Source of the DNA: Novosphingobium sp. AP12
GTDB taxonomy: Bacteria; Pseudomonadota; Alphaproteobacteria; Sphingomonadales; Sphingomonadaceae
Direction: 5' to 3'
Assembly: GCF_000281975.1 (NCBI RefSeq)
Contig: NZ_AKKE01000037.1
Location: 1 to 64,000 of the forward strand
Length of the DNA: 64,000 bases
Positions 1 through 8,890 of this stretch are shown piece by piece. Every line of letters starts with the position of its first letter. Positions within the stretch are counted from its first letter, which is position 1. A program made the position numbers and the translations under genes. Below the pieces are notes generated by a model that saw nothing but the letters and a program-made list of their open reading frames with translations, searched no databases and was not told the origin of the DNA.

Positions 1-116
1 GGCGGGAGCCATGATACCGGCTCGTCGAGGAAGTCGCTGTCCACGCCCGCCTCGCGCCACCAGTCGAGCGCACCTGTGATATCGTCCAGAAATTCAGGAT
101 TTGGCCGTTGATCCAT
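1..116 (-). CDS. Uracil-DNA glycosylase, N-terminal part (runs off window)
   Basis: Only the first 38 codons are present, read on the minus strand from an ATG at 116. The visible residues include LDWWREAGVD followed by FLDEPVSWL, which resembles the start of the family 4-type uracil-DNA glycosylases of sphingomonads. Such enzymes remove uracil from DNA at the start of base excision repair. The gene is divergent from the ETF-ubiquinone oxidoreductase gene, with about 96 bases between the two starts. No catalytic motif lies inside the window, so the call rests on the N-terminus and remembered sphingomonad gene order. Confidence 0.55.
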   Translation of the reverse strand, partial: MDQRPNPEFLDDITGALDWWREAGVDSDFLDEPVSWLP

Positions 117-212
117 CGCGCGGGTCTTGACCTGCCGCGCGGGAGCAATCAAGGCACTTGAGGATTTAATCGCTCGACTAAGCACAAAAAAGAGAATTTG
201 GACGGGGCTTCC

Positions 213-1859
213 ATGATTGAACGCGAAGAGATGCCTTACGACGTCGTCGTCGTCGGCGGTGGACCTGCGGGCCTGGCCACGGCGATCCGGCTCAAGCAGG
301 TCGATCCCGAACTCCAGGTCTGCGTGCTCGAAAAGGGCTCGGAGATCGGCGCCCACATCCTCTCGGGCGCGACGATCGATCCCAAGGCGCTCGACGAGCT
401 GCTGCCCACCTGGCGCGAGGACGGCTGCCCGCTGGCGGAAACGCCCGTCACCGACAACTGGCACTGGCACCTGACCAAGAAGGGCAAGATCGGTCTTCCG
501 CACCTGATCCAGCCGCCCTTCATGTCGAACCACGGCAACTACACCGGCTCGCTGGGCAACCTGTGCCGCTGGCTGGCCGAACAGGCCGAAGCGCTCGAGA
601 TCGAGATCTTCCCCGGCTTCCCTGCCGCCGAAATTCTCTATGACGACAAGGGCGCCGTTATCGGCGTGCAGACCGGCGACATGGGCGTCGACCGCGAAGG
701 CCACGAGAAGGGTGACTTCCAGCCGGGCATGAACCTGCTCGGCAAGTACACGGTCTTCTGCGAGGGCGCGCGCGGCCACCTGACCAAGCGGCTCAAGGCG
801 AAGTACGACCTCGAAGCGAACTGCCAGCCGCAGATCTACGGCCTCGGCATCAAGGAGCTTTGGGACATCCCGGCGGACAAGCACGTCCCCGGCCGGGTGA
901 TCCACACCCAGGGCTGGCCGATGAGCGAGAGCGAAAGCTGGGGCGGCGGCTTCCTCTATCACCAGGCCAACAATCAGGTTGCGCTCGGCTTCGTCACCGC
1001 GCTCGATTACAAGAACCCCTACGTCTACCCGTTCGAGGAATTCCAGCGCTGGAAGCAGCATCCGGAAATCCGCGCGATCCTCGAAGGCGGCAAGCGCGTG
1101 GCCTACGGCGCGCGCGTCATCAACGAGGGCGGCTGGCAGTCGGTCCCGCAGCTGGCGTTCCCCGGCGGCGTGCTCGCGGGCTGCTCGGCGGGCTTCGTCA
1201 ACGTGCCGCGCATCAAGGGCACTCACACCGCGATGAAGAGCGGCATGCTTGCCGCCGAATCCATCGCCGCCGCCATCAAGTCGGGCCGTGAGCAGGACAC
1301 CCTGCAGGACTACGACGACGCCGTGCGCTCCAGCTGGATCGCCAAGGAACTCAAGCTCGTGCAGAACGCCGAGCCGATGGTCGCCAAGTGGGGCACCGAG
1401 CTGGGCACCGTCCTCGCCGGCGCCGACATGTGGCTGCGCACGCTGTTCGGCTTCGGCCTCGCCAAGCCGATGAAGCACCACACCGACGCCAGCGAGACGC
1501 AGCGCGCGGACCTTTACAAGCCGATCGCCTATCCCAAACCCGACGGCGTCATCAGCTTCGATCGCCTGACCAGCGTGTCCTACTCGTTCACCAATCACGA
1601 GGAAGACCAGCCGGTCCACCTGAAGCTCAAGGACCCGGCGATCCCGACCGAGATCAACCTGCCGATCTACGCGGGGCCGGAAGCGCGCTACTGCCCGGCG
1701 GGCGTCTACGAGTTCGTCGATGCCGGCGCGGGTCCCAAGCTGCAGATCAACGCGCAGAACTGCGTCCACTGCAAGACCTGCGACATCAAGGACCCCACTC
1801 AGAACATCGAATGGGTGACGCCCGAAGGCGGCGGCGGCCCGAACTACCCGAACATGTGA
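213..1859 (+). CDS. Electron transfer flavoprotein-ubiquinone oxidoreductase
   Basis: This enzyme passes electrons from reduced electron transfer flavoprotein (fed by acyl-CoA and amino-acid dehydrogenases) to ubiquinone at the inner membrane. The N-terminus has an FAD-binding Rossmann motif, VVVGGGPAGLATAIRL. The C-terminus has the [4Fe-4S] ferredoxin-like segment NCVHCKTCDIKDP followed by GGGGPNYP. The length of about 548 residues fits the family. The frame opens at TTG 198, but the ATG at 213, after a GGGG stretch, is the more likely start; ATG 231 is also possible. It fits the amino-acid and propionyl-CoA catabolism encoded elsewhere in the window. Confidence 0.93.
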   Translation: MIEREEMPYDVVVVGGGPAGLATAIRLKQVDPELQVCVLEKGSEIGAHILSGATIDPKALDELLPTWREDGCPLAETPVTDNWHWHLTKKGKIGLPHLIQPPFMSNHGNYTGSLGNLCRWLAEQAEALEIEIFPGFPAAEILYDDKGAVIGVQTGDMGVDREGHEKGDFQPGMNLLGKYTVFCEGARGHLTKRLKAKYDLEANCQPQIYGLGIKELWDIPADKHVPGRVIHTQGWPMSESESWGGGFLYHQANNQVALGFVTALDYKNPYVYPFEEFQRWKQHPEIRAILEGGKRVAYGARVINEGGWQSVPQLAFPGGVLAGCSAGFVNVPRIKGTHTAMKSGMLAAESIAAAIKSGREQDTLQDYDDAVRSSWIAKELKLVQNAEPMVAKWGTELGTVLAGADMWLRTLFGFGLAKPMKHHTDASETQRADLYKPIAYPKPDGVISFDRLTSVSYSFTNHEEDQPVHLKLKDPAIPTEINLPIYAGPEARYCPAGVYEFVDAGAGPKLQINAQNCVHCKTCDIKDPTQNIEWVTPEGGGGPNYPNM

Positions 1860-1935
1860 TCTTCCAAGGTCATTTGCGAAAAACGAGGGAGCGTCGGGGT
1901 TGCCCCGGCGCTCCTGTCGTTTCAGGGAAGGCGCG

Positions 1936-2748
1936 ATGACTTTTTCCGAAACCGCCTACGCCAAGATCAATCTCGCGCTGCACGTCCGTCGCCGCCGCGA
2001 GGACGGGTATCACGAACTGGAGACGCTGTTCGCCTTCGTCGATGACGGCGACCGGCTTTCGGCGGCTCCCGCCAGCACCGACAGCCTCGCCACCCACGGC
2101 GAGTTTGCGGGGAAAATCGACGATCCCTTCGGCAACATCGTCGCCAAGGCGCTGCTCGCCCTGCCGCACGGGAAGGGCTGGGCGGTCGAACTCGAAAAGC
2201 GGCTCCCCGTGGCGGCAGGCCTCGGCGGCGGTTCGGCCGACGCGGGGGCGGTGTTCCGCATGGTCGAGAGCGCGCACGGTCTGCCGGACGGCTGGCAGGC
2301 CAAGGCCGCGAAGCTGGGCGCCGACGTTCCTGCCTGCGTGCGTTCGACCACTTGCATCGGCACCGGCACGGGGACCGACCTCGCGGCCATCGAGAGCGAC
2401 CTGACCGGCACACCCGTCCTGCTCGTCAATCCGCGCGCGGCCGTGCCCACCGGGCCGGTGTTCAAGGCGTGGGACGGCCTCGATCGCGGGCCAATGCCGA
2501 CCGGGTCGGTCCGCGCTATCGCGCTCGAAGGCCGCAACGATCTCGAAGCCCCCGCCATCGCAATCTGCCCCGTTATCGCGCAGGTTCTGGCCGCCCTGCG
2601 CGCAACCGATCCGTTCCTCGCGCGTATGTCGGGATCGGGCGCGACGTGCTTCGCGCTCTATGAAACCGAGGCGCAATTGCACGCGGCGGCGGAAAAGCTG
2701 GCGAAAGCTAGGCCCGAGTGGTGGCAAATGACGGGCAAGTTGCGATAA
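1936..2748 (+). CDS. ispE: 4-diphosphocytidyl-2-C-methyl-D-erythritol kinase
   Basis: IspE phosphorylates CDP-methylerythritol in the non-mevalonate (MEP) route to isoprenoid precursors. The protein shows the GHMP kinase pattern: AYAKINLALHV near the N-terminus with DGYHEL after it, the ATP-binding PVAAGLGGGSADAG, and the C-terminal MSGSGATCFAL. At 270 residues it is near the short end of the family. The frame is open upstream to TTG 1900, but homology begins at ATG 1936, just after GGGAAGGCGCG. It lies 76 bases after the ETF-ubiquinone oxidoreductase gene and may be cotranscribed with it. Confidence 0.92.
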   Translation: MTFSETAYAKINLALHVRRRREDGYHELETLFAFVDDGDRLSAAPASTDSLATHGEFAGKIDDPFGNIVAKALLALPHGKGWAVELEKRLPVAAGLGGGSADAGAVFRMVESAHGLPDGWQAKAAKLGADVPACVRSTTCIGTGTGTDLAAIESDLTGTPVLLVNPRAAVPTGPVFKAWDGLDRGPMPTGSVRAIALEGRNDLEAPAIAICPVIAQVLAALRATDPFLARMSGSGATCFALYETEAQLHAAAEKLAKARPEWWQMTGKLR

Positions 2749-2776
2749 CGTCCGGCGCATAGGTCTGGAGGTCAGC

Positions 2777-3496
2777 TTGGAATCCGATTTTCACCGTCTG
2801 CTCGGCACACCGCAGGCCGGCGGCGTGCTCGTCGTCTCGGACCATGCCTCGAACCGGGTGCCGGCCGACATCGATCTCGGCATCGACCCGGCACTGCTCC
2901 AGCTTCACATCGCCATCGACATCGGCGTCGCCGGCATCGCCGAGCGCATGGTCGCCCCCGGCACCGCCGCATGGCTGGGCAACGTCAGCCGCCTCGTGTG
3001 CGACTACAACCGCAAGCACGACGTCCCCGGCATGATGCCCGAGGTGAGCGACGGCCACGCCATCCCCGGCAATGTGCTGACGCCCGAGCAGCGGCAGGCG
3101 CGGGTCGCGCGTTTCTTCGATCCCTACCACGCCGGACTTGCGGCGCTGCTGCGCGATACCCCGCCGGCGCTGATCCTCTCGCTGCACAGCTTCACCCCCG
3201 GCCTGGCCACCTGTGACAAGCCGCGTCCGTGGCAGGTCGGCGTGCTCTACAACCAGGACGAACGCGCCTCGCGCATCGCCATCCCGCTGCTCGAGGCGAT
3301 GGGCCTCGTCGTCGGCGACCAGGAGCCTTATTCGGGCAAGCTCCTCAACGCCTCGATGAACCGCCACGCCGAGCCCAACGGGCTACCCTACATCAGCATC
3401 GAAATCCGCCAGGACCTTATCGCCGACGAGGCGGGGCAGGCGGTCTGGGCGGGACGCATGGCCAGCATGTGCGCCGAGGTCTTGCGGCGGATTTGA
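2777..3496 (+). CDS. N-formylglutamate amidohydrolase family protein
   Basis: The protein of 239 residues belongs to the N-formylglutamate amidohydrolase (HutG-like) family, which cleaves N-formylglutamate to formate and glutamate. Visible features are the N-terminal SDHASNRVP, the central HSFTP and the later IEIRQDLI, all typical of this zinc-dependent fold. The start is a TTG at 2777 with a clear GGAGG at 2767-2771 five bases before it. No other histidine-degradation gene is nearby, so the true substrate may be a different N-acyl amino acid. Confidence 0.75.
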   Translation: MESDFHRLLGTPQAGGVLVVSDHASNRVPADIDLGIDPALLQLHIAIDIGVAGIAERMVAPGTAAWLGNVSRLVCDYNRKHDVPGMMPEVSDGHAIPGNVLTPEQRQARVARFFDPYHAGLAALLRDTPPALILSLHSFTPGLATCDKPRPWQVGVLYNQDERASRIAIPLLEAMGLVVGDQEPYSGKLLNASMNRHAEPNGLPYISIEIRQDLIADEAGQAVWAGRMASMCAEVLRRI

Positions 3497-3540
3497 ATTC
3501 GATTTCCTCGCGGAGGTACGGATAAGTCCAGGGTATGGGC

Positions 3541-3672
3541 ACGCAGAGCCGCAGAGCCGCAGAGGGGTAGCGCTCGCGGCGAAGCTGGCTTTCTTTCCGA
3601 GGTTGCTCATTCCGCAGGGTTGAAGAAGGCCAGAGCCTGCGGCGCATGGCGACCCCTCCGCGTCTCCACGCG
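3541..3672. repeat. Imperfect inverted-repeat intergenic element with GCAGAGCC tandem units
   Basis: The 317-base stretch between 3497 and 3813 holds no gene. At 3541-3567 there is a tandem array of CGCAGAGC units ending in AGAGGGGT. At 3652-3672 the sequence ACCCCTCCGCGTCTCC forms the imperfect reverse complement, matching 15 of 19 positions by eye. The ends therefore bound an element of about 130 bases. Elements with CGCAGAG arrays at their ends recur between genes in many bacteria; that this is one of them is inference. Confidence 0.5.
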
Positions 3673-3716
3673 ACCACATGATCAACGACCAAGCCGCCGC
3701 CTTTTCCTGCGAGAAA

Positions 3717-3722
3717 TATAAT
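3717..3722 (+). promoter_or_regulatory. Candidate -10 box for ilvD
   Basis: A perfect TATAAT lies at 3717-3722 in a locally A+T-rich patch about 90 bases before the ilvD start. I see no convincing -35 hexamer at the usual distance, so this is a weak promoter call. The patch stands out against the G+C-rich surroundings. Confidence 0.3.
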
Positions 3723-3813
3723 TACGAAAACTGCCGTTGAATTGAAACCTAATGCCGTGTAGTGGCGGCGCAAATCGCGGGAGATCCACGCCTGCGACCC
3801 GGAGTCCCTGACA

Positions 3814-5670
3814 ATGCCCGCCTATCGCTCGCGCACTTCCACTCACGGCCGCAACATGGCGGGCGCGCGCGGCCTGTGGCGCGCCACGGGCATGAAGGAC
3901 GGCGACTTCGGCAAGCCGATCATCGCGGTGGTTAACTCGTTCACCCAGTTCGTGCCCGGCCACGTCCACCTCAAGGACCTCGGCCAGCTCGTCGCGCGCG
4001 AGATCGAGGCGGCGGGCGGTGTCGCCAAGGAATTCAACACCATCGCGGTCGATGACGGCATCGCCATGGGCCACGACGGAATGCTCTACTCGCTGCCCAG
4101 CCGCGACCTCATCGCCGACAGCGTGGAATACATGGTCAACGCCCACTGTGCCGATGCCATGGTCTGCATCTCCAACTGCGACAAGATCACGCCGGGCATG
4201 CTGATGGCCGCGATGCGCCTCAACATCCCCGCCGTGTTCGTGTCCGGCGGCCCGATGGAGGCCGGCAAGGTCATCCTCAAGGGCAAGGTCCAGGCGCTCG
4301 ACCTCGTCGACGCGATGGTCGCCGCCGCCGACGAGAGCTACACCGACGAGGAAGTCGCCGCGATCGAGCGTTCGGCCTGCCCGACCTGCGGGTCTTGCTC
4401 GGGCATGTTCACCGCCAACTCGATGAACTGCCTGACCGAGGCGCTGGGCCTGTCGCTGCCCGGCAACGGCTCCACCCTGGCCACCCACTCCGACCGCGAG
4501 CGCCTGTTCCTCGAAGCGGGCCGCGTCGCCGTGGACATGTGCCACCGCTACTACGAGCAGGAGGACGACAGCGTCCTGCCGCGCAATGTCGCCAGCTTCA
4601 AGGCGTTCGAGAACGCCATGAGCCTCGACATCGCCATGGGCGGATCGACCAACACCGTGCTCCACCTGCTCGCCGCCGCCGCCGAAGCGGGCGTGGACTT
4701 TACCATGGCCGACATCGACCGCCTGAGCCGCAATGTGCCGTGCCTCTCCAAGGTCGCCCCGGCCAAGTCCGACGTCCACATGGAGGACGTCCACCGCGCC
4801 GGCGGCATCTACGCGATCCTCGGCCAGCTCGAACGCGCGGGGCTTCTGCACACCGACCTGCCGACCGTCCACACCAAGACGCTGGGCGAGGCGATCGAGC
4901 GCTGGGACATCAGCCGCACCACCGAGCCGTCGGTGGAACAGTTCTACAAGGCCGCCCCCGGCGGCGTGCCGACGCAGACCGCGTTCAGCCAGTCGGCGCG
5001 CTGGGAGGAACTCGACCTCGACCGCGAGAACGGCGTCATCCGCTCGAAGGAGCATGCGTTCAGCCAGGACGGCGGCATCGCCGTGCTCTACGGCAACATC
5101 GCGCGCGACGGCTGCATCGTGAAGACCGCCGGCGTGGACGAGAGCATCCTCAAGTTCAACGGCACCGCGCGGGTCTATGAAAGCCAGGACGCGGCGGTCG
5201 CGGGTATTCTCGGCGGGCAGGTCGGTGCGGGCGACGTCGTCGTCATCCGCTACGAGGGACCGCGCGGCGGGCCGGGCATGCAGGAAATGCTCTACCCGAC
5301 CAGCTACCTCAAATCGAAGGGCCTGGGCAAAGCCTGCGCGCTGCTGACCGACGGGCGCTTCTCGGGCGGCACCTCGGGCCTTTCCATCGGCCACGCCTCG
5401 CCCGAAGCGGCCGAGGGCGGCGAGATCGGCCTCGTCGAGAACGGCGACACCATCGAGATCGACATCCCCGGCCGCACCATCCACCTCGCGGTATCGGACG
5501 AAGTGCTGGCCCACCGCCGCTCGCAGCAGGAAGCGCGCGGCGACGATGCCTGGACCCCGGTCCACCCGCGCCCGCGCAAGGTCTCGGCCGCGCTTCAGGC
5601 CTACGCGGCGATGACCACCAGCGCTTCCAAGGGCGCCATCCGCGACGTGACGCAGCTCAAGCGCAAGTAG
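3814..5670 (+). CDS. ilvD: Dihydroxy-acid dehydratase
   Basis: IlvD dehydrates 2,3-dihydroxy acids to 2-keto acids in the valine, leucine and isoleucine pathway. The 618-residue length fits the family. Iron-sulfur ligands are visible: Cys122 in [10 protein letters not shown], and Cys189, Cys192 and Cys195 in [18 protein letters not shown]. The C-terminal [20 protein letters not shown] is also characteristic. The gene stands alone, followed by a strong terminator at 5709-5752. Confidence 0.97.
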   Translation: MPAYRSRTSTHGRNMAGARGLWRATGMKDGDFGKPIIAVVNSFTQFVPGHVHLKDLGQLVAREIEAAGGVAKEFNTIAVDDGIAMGHDGMLYSLPSRDLIADSVEYMVNAHCADAMVCISNCDKITPGMLMAAMRLNIPAVFVSGGPMEAGKVILKGKVQALDLVDAMVAAADESYTDEEVAAIERSACPTCGSCSGMFTANSMNCLTEALGLSLPGNGSTLATHSDRERLFLEAGRVAVDMCHRYYEQEDDSVLPRNVASFKAFENAMSLDIAMGGSTNTVLHLLAAAAEAGVDFTMADIDRLSRNVPCLSKVAPAKSDVHMEDVHRAGGIYAILGQLERAGLLHTDLPTVHTKTLGEAIERWDISRTTEPSVEQFYKAAPGGVPTQTAFSQSARWEELDLDRENGVIRSKEHAFSQDGGIAVLYGNIARDGCIVKTAGVDESILKFNGTARVYESQDAAVAGILGGQVGAGDVVVIRYEGPRGGPGMQEMLYPTSYLKSKGLGKACALLTDGRFSGGTSGLSIGHASPEAAEGGEIGLVENGDTIEIDIPGRTIHLAVSDEVLAHRRSQQEARGDDAWTPVHPRPRKVSAALQAYAAMTTSASKGAIRDVTQLKRK

Positions 5671-5708
5671 TCGGCCGCCCCGCGAAACGGGGACCGCCAG
5701 GAGACAGG

Positions 5709-5752
5709 GAGGCCGGTCGCGCATGAGGCGTGAACCGGCCTCTTTTCTTTTT
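5709..5752 (+). terminator. Rho-independent terminator of ilvD
   Basis: GAGGCCGGT at 5709-5717 pairs perfectly with ACCGGCCTC at 5734-5742. A T-rich run (TTTTCTTTTT) follows at 5743-5752. The hairpin begins 38 bases after the ilvD stop. Confidence 0.85.
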
Positions 5753-5798
5753 CCGGTTCCCACTTTCCCGCGCGTCCCGGCGCCTGTACCAAGCCGGT

Positions 5799-6164
5799 AT
5801 GCCAATCAAATTCGCGACTTCCGCCGCGCTCGCGCTTTTCCTCGCAGCCTGTTCGTCGGGTAGCGCGCCGCCGCCCGTGGCGGCCGGTAGCGAGCACATC
5901 GAATGCGCGGTGGGCGGTTCGGCGGAACTGAAGCCGGTCTGTTCGGTCGAGCGCGCCGAAGCGGGCGGAAAGCTAACCCTCGTGGTGCGCCACCCGGACG
6001 GCGCGTTCCGCCGCTTCGACGTGATGACGGACGGTTCGGGCCTCGCCGTGGCCGACGGGGCGGAGAAGGCCGTGACGCGGCTCGAGGGCGGTAAGCTCGA
6101 CGTGACGGTGGGCGCGGACCACTACCTGTTCCCGGCGACGGAGAAGGCCGATGCCGGCAAGTGA
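5799..6164 (+). CDS. Small lipoprotein, function unknown
   Basis: The 121-residue product starts at ATG 5799 with a lysine, a hydrophobic stretch and the lipobox LAAC (Cys18), so it should be a lipid-anchored envelope protein. The mature part has two cysteines in ECAVGG and PVCSVERAEAG, and a C-terminal part that looks beta-rich. I do not recognise the family. Its last 14 bases overlap the start of the downstream NAD(P)H-hydrate epimerase/dehydratase gene, which suggests translational coupling. The frame extends upstream to 5730, but that part crosses the terminator region and lacks a signal peptide. Confidence 0.75.
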   Translation: MPIKFATSAALALFLAACSSGSAPPPVAAGSEHIECAVGGSAELKPVCSVERAEAGGKLTLVVRHPDGAFRRFDVMTDGSGLAVADGAEKAVTRLEGGKLDVTVGADHYLFPATEKADAGK

Positions 6165-7557
6165 CCAGATCCTCACCGTGGCGCAGATGCGGGGCGCGGA
6201 AAGCCGCCTGATCGAGGCCGGCTCCTCCGTCGATGCCCTGATGCAGCTCGCGGGGCGCGGCGCGGCGGAATGGATCTGGCGCATCGCCGGACACCACAGT
6301 GTTACAGTGCTCTGCGGCCCCGGCAACAACGGCGGCGACGGCTATGTCGTCGCCGAAGCCATCCGCGAGCGCGGCGGGAACGCGGTGGTCGTCGCCGCCG
6401 GCGAACCTGCCACTGACGCTTGCCGCCAAGCCCGCGCGCTGTTCGGCGGCGAGGTGCTCGGCGCCGATGCGCAGGTGTCGGGCGAAGTGCTCGTCGACTG
6501 CCTGTTCGGCAGCGGATTGACCCGCCCGCTGACCCCGGCGCACGGCGCGCTGCTCGCCGCGCTGGCCGCCTCCCACAACCGCATCGTGGCGATCGACGTG
6601 CCGAGCGGGGTGCAATCGGACTCCGGCATGGTGCTGGGCGATGGGCTTCCCCGTTACGACCTGACGATCGCGCTGGGGGCATGGAAGTTCGCGCACTTCC
6701 TGATGCCCGCGACCGCGCATATGGGCGCCTTGCGGCTGGTTCCTATCGGCGTCGATGCCGTTGAAAGCGCGGCGCAGGCGATCACGCGGCCGGGCATCAA
6801 GGCGCCGGCGCCGGACTCGCACAAGTACCGGCGCGGGCTGCTGGCGGTGGTCGGCGGCGCGATGCCGGGGGCGGCGATCCTCGCTTCGATCGCAGCGCAG
6901 GGCGCGGGGGCTGGCTACGTCAAGATATTTGCCGATTCCAGGCGCAACGCACCCGCCGACCTCGTGGTGGATACCGGCGCACTCGCGGAGGTGCTGACCG
7001 ATGATCGCAACCGCGCGGTGCTCGTCGGTCCCGGCCTCGGCCGCGACAGCGCCGCGCGCGAGCGTCTGGCCGTGGCGCTGGCGGACCGGGCGGCGGTGGT
7101 CGTCGACGCCGACGCGCTGGTGCTGCTCGCGCCGCGCCATCTGGCCGAGCGCACCGCGCCCACCATCGCCACCCCGCACGAGGGCGAACTGGCCGCGCTG
7201 GAACGCGCGTTCGACCTCGAAGGCTCGGGCACGCGGCCCGACCGCGCCCTCGCACTTGCCAAGGCGAGCGGCATGGTGGTGGTCGCCAAGGGACCGGACA
7301 CCGTCGTCGCCGCGCCGGACGGGCGGCTGGCCTGTGCGCCGCGCGCGTCCTCCTGGCTCTCCACGGCAGGCACGGGCGACGTGCTCGCGGGCGTGATCGC
7401 AAGCCGCGCCGCCACCGGGCTCGGCGCGTTCGAGGCCGCCTGCGAAGGCGTCTGGCTCCACGGCGCGGCCGAGCGGCTGTGCCCGCCGGGCTTCACCGCC
7501 GGGCAACTGGCCGAGCGAGTGCCCGCGGCGCTGGCGGAGTGTCTCCGGGCCGGCTGA
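6151..7557 (+). CDS. nnr: Bifunctional NAD(P)H-hydrate epimerase / ADP-dependent NAD(P)H-hydrate dehydratase
   Basis: This repair enzyme re-forms NAD(P)H from its hydrated, dead-end form. The N-terminal epimerase half (about residues 1-210) shows GPGNNGGDGYVVAEAIRERG and AIDVPSGVQSDSG. The C-terminal ribokinase-like dehydratase half shows KYRRGLLAVVGG, LVGPGLGR, TPHEGELAAL and STAGTGDVLAGVIA. The 468 residues match the fused bacterial form. The start ATG 6151 lies inside the end of the upstream lipoprotein gene. Confidence 0.92.
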   Translation: MPASDQILTVAQMRGAESRLIEAGSSVDALMQLAGRGAAEWIWRIAGHHSVTVLCGPGNNGGDGYVVAEAIRERGGNAVVVAAGEPATDACRQARALFGGEVLGADAQVSGEVLVDCLFGSGLTRPLTPAHGALLAALAASHNRIVAIDVPSGVQSDSGMVLGDGLPRYDLTIALGAWKFAHFLMPATAHMGALRLVPIGVDAVESAAQAITRPGIKAPAPDSHKYRRGLLAVVGGAMPGAAILASIAAQGAGAGYVKIFADSRRNAPADLVVDTGALAEVLTDDRNRAVLVGPGLGRDSAARERLAVALADRAAVVVDADALVLLAPRHLAERTAPTIATPHEGELAALERAFDLEGSGTRPDRALALAKASGMVVVAKGPDTVVAAPDGRLACAPRASSWLSTAGTGDVLAGVIASRAATGLGAFEAACEGVWLHGAAERLCPPGFTAGQLAERVPAALAECLRAG

Positions 7558-7601
7558 ACGCCCGTCTGTTCTATTCCGGCCCGTCCTGCTAGGGGCGCGC
7601 C

Positions 7602-8861
7602 ATGAACGAATCCGAGGAAATCCTGCGCGTCGCCTCCAAGGGCGACGGCGTGACCGCGACCGGCCGCTTCGCCTGGGGCGCGGCGCCGGGCGACCGGCTC
7701 ACCATCGACGGCACGCTCGAATGGGGCCCGCACCACGTCCAGCCGCCGTGCCGTCACTTCGGCACCTGCGGCGGCTGCCAGTTGCAGCAGCTCGACGAGG
7801 AGAGCCTTGCAGCCTTCGTCGAAGGCCGCGTCGCCAATGCCTCGGCCGCGCAGGACCTGGGCACGGAGGTGCTGGGCGCCCCCTACCTGTCGCCGCCGAT
7901 GAGCCGCCGCCGCGCCTCGCTGCGCGCCGAGAGTTCGGGCGGGCGCGTGGTCATCGGTTTCCGCGAGGCGAAGTCGCACCGGCTGGTCGAGATCGAGGAA
8001 TGCCACGTCATCGCGCCCGAGTTCGTCGCGCTGCTCGGCCCCATGCGCAAGCTGCTCATCACCATGGGCAAGGCCGCGCCGGCGAAGAAGGGCGGCCGTC
8101 CGGGCAAGTCCGCGAAGCACGCCACGCCGCGCATGGCGGCCGACATCGAGATGACACTGGTGGACCAGGGCGTCGACCTCGGCGTCAAGGGTCTGACCGC
8201 CGAGGGCCTTGCCGCGACCGAGGCGATGCTCGCCTTCGCGCAGGAGCACAAGCTCGCGCGCCTGACGATGGACGGCGGCTATGGTTTCGAAACGGTGTGG
8301 GAGCCGGTGCCGGTGACGGTCACGCTGGGCGGCGTAAAGGTGCCGTTCCCGCCCGGCTGCTTCCTCCAGGCGACCAAGGACGGCGAGGAGACTCTGGTCG
8401 CCGCCGCGCGCGAATGGCTGGCCGGCGCGCCGACCGTGGCCGACCTGTTCTCGGGACTGGGCACCTTCGCCTTCGCGCTCGCGGGGCCGGAGACCAAGGT
8501 CTACGCCGCCGAGGCCGCGCGCGACATTCACCAGGCCTGCAAGGCGGGCGCCGACCGCGCTCAGCTGCCGATCTTCAGCGCCCACCGCGACCTGTTCCGC
8601 AACCCGCTCCAGCCCGACGAACTGGCGCGCTTCTCCGCCGTATTGCTCGACCCGCCGCGTGCCGGCGCGCGCGAGCAGGTGGAGTGCATAGCGGATTCCA
8701 CGGTGAGCCGGGTGGTCTATATCAGTTGCAACCCGTCAAGCTGGTCGCGCGACGCGGCGCGGCTGATCGAGGCGGGCTTCCGGCTCGTGGAATTGCGCCC
8801 GGTCGGCCAGTTCCGCTGGTCCACGCATGTGGAGCTGGCGAGCTACTTCGTCAGGGGATAG
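7602..8861 (+). CDS. RNA (uracil-5-)methyltransferase, RlmD/TrmA family
   Basis: The 419-residue protein belongs to the SAM-dependent RNA m5U methyltransferases. It has a short N-terminal TRAM-like part, then the iron-sulfur cysteines in CRHFGTCGGCQLQQL with a likely fourth ligand in IEECHVI. Next come the SAM-binding VADLFSGLGTFAFAL, the motif LLDPPRAGA, and the catalytic cysteine in VVYISCNPSSW. These fit RlmD (23S rRNA U1939) or its alphaproteobacterial equivalents, but the target base cannot be read from sequence. It starts 44 bases after the upstream repair enzyme gene. Confidence 0.88.
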   Translation: MNESEEILRVASKGDGVTATGRFAWGAAPGDRLTIDGTLEWGPHHVQPPCRHFGTCGGCQLQQLDEESLAAFVEGRVANASAAQDLGTEVLGAPYLSPPMSRRRASLRAESSGGRVVIGFREAKSHRLVEIEECHVIAPEFVALLGPMRKLLITMGKAAPAKKGGRPGKSAKHATPRMAADIEMTLVDQGVDLGVKGLTAEGLAATEAMLAFAQEHKLARLTMDGGYGFETVWEPVPVTVTLGGVKVPFPPGCFLQATKDGEETLVAAAREWLAGAPTVADLFSGLGTFAFALAGPETKVYAAEAARDIHQACKAGADRAQLPIFSAHRDLFRNPLQPDELARFSAVLLDPPRAGAREQVECIADSTVSRVVYISCNPSSWSRDAARLIEAGFRLVELRPVGQFRWSTHVELASYFVRG

Positions 8862-8890
8862 CGCGCGGCGCCATCCCCTTTCGCGCCGGG

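Noticed and set aside
3682..5805. 707-codon open frame on the minus strand over ilvD
   Set aside because: It is the antisense shadow of ilvD in high-G+C DNA; its translation is Arg/Ala/His/Gly-rich with no domain, while the plus strand has all IlvD cysteine motifs.
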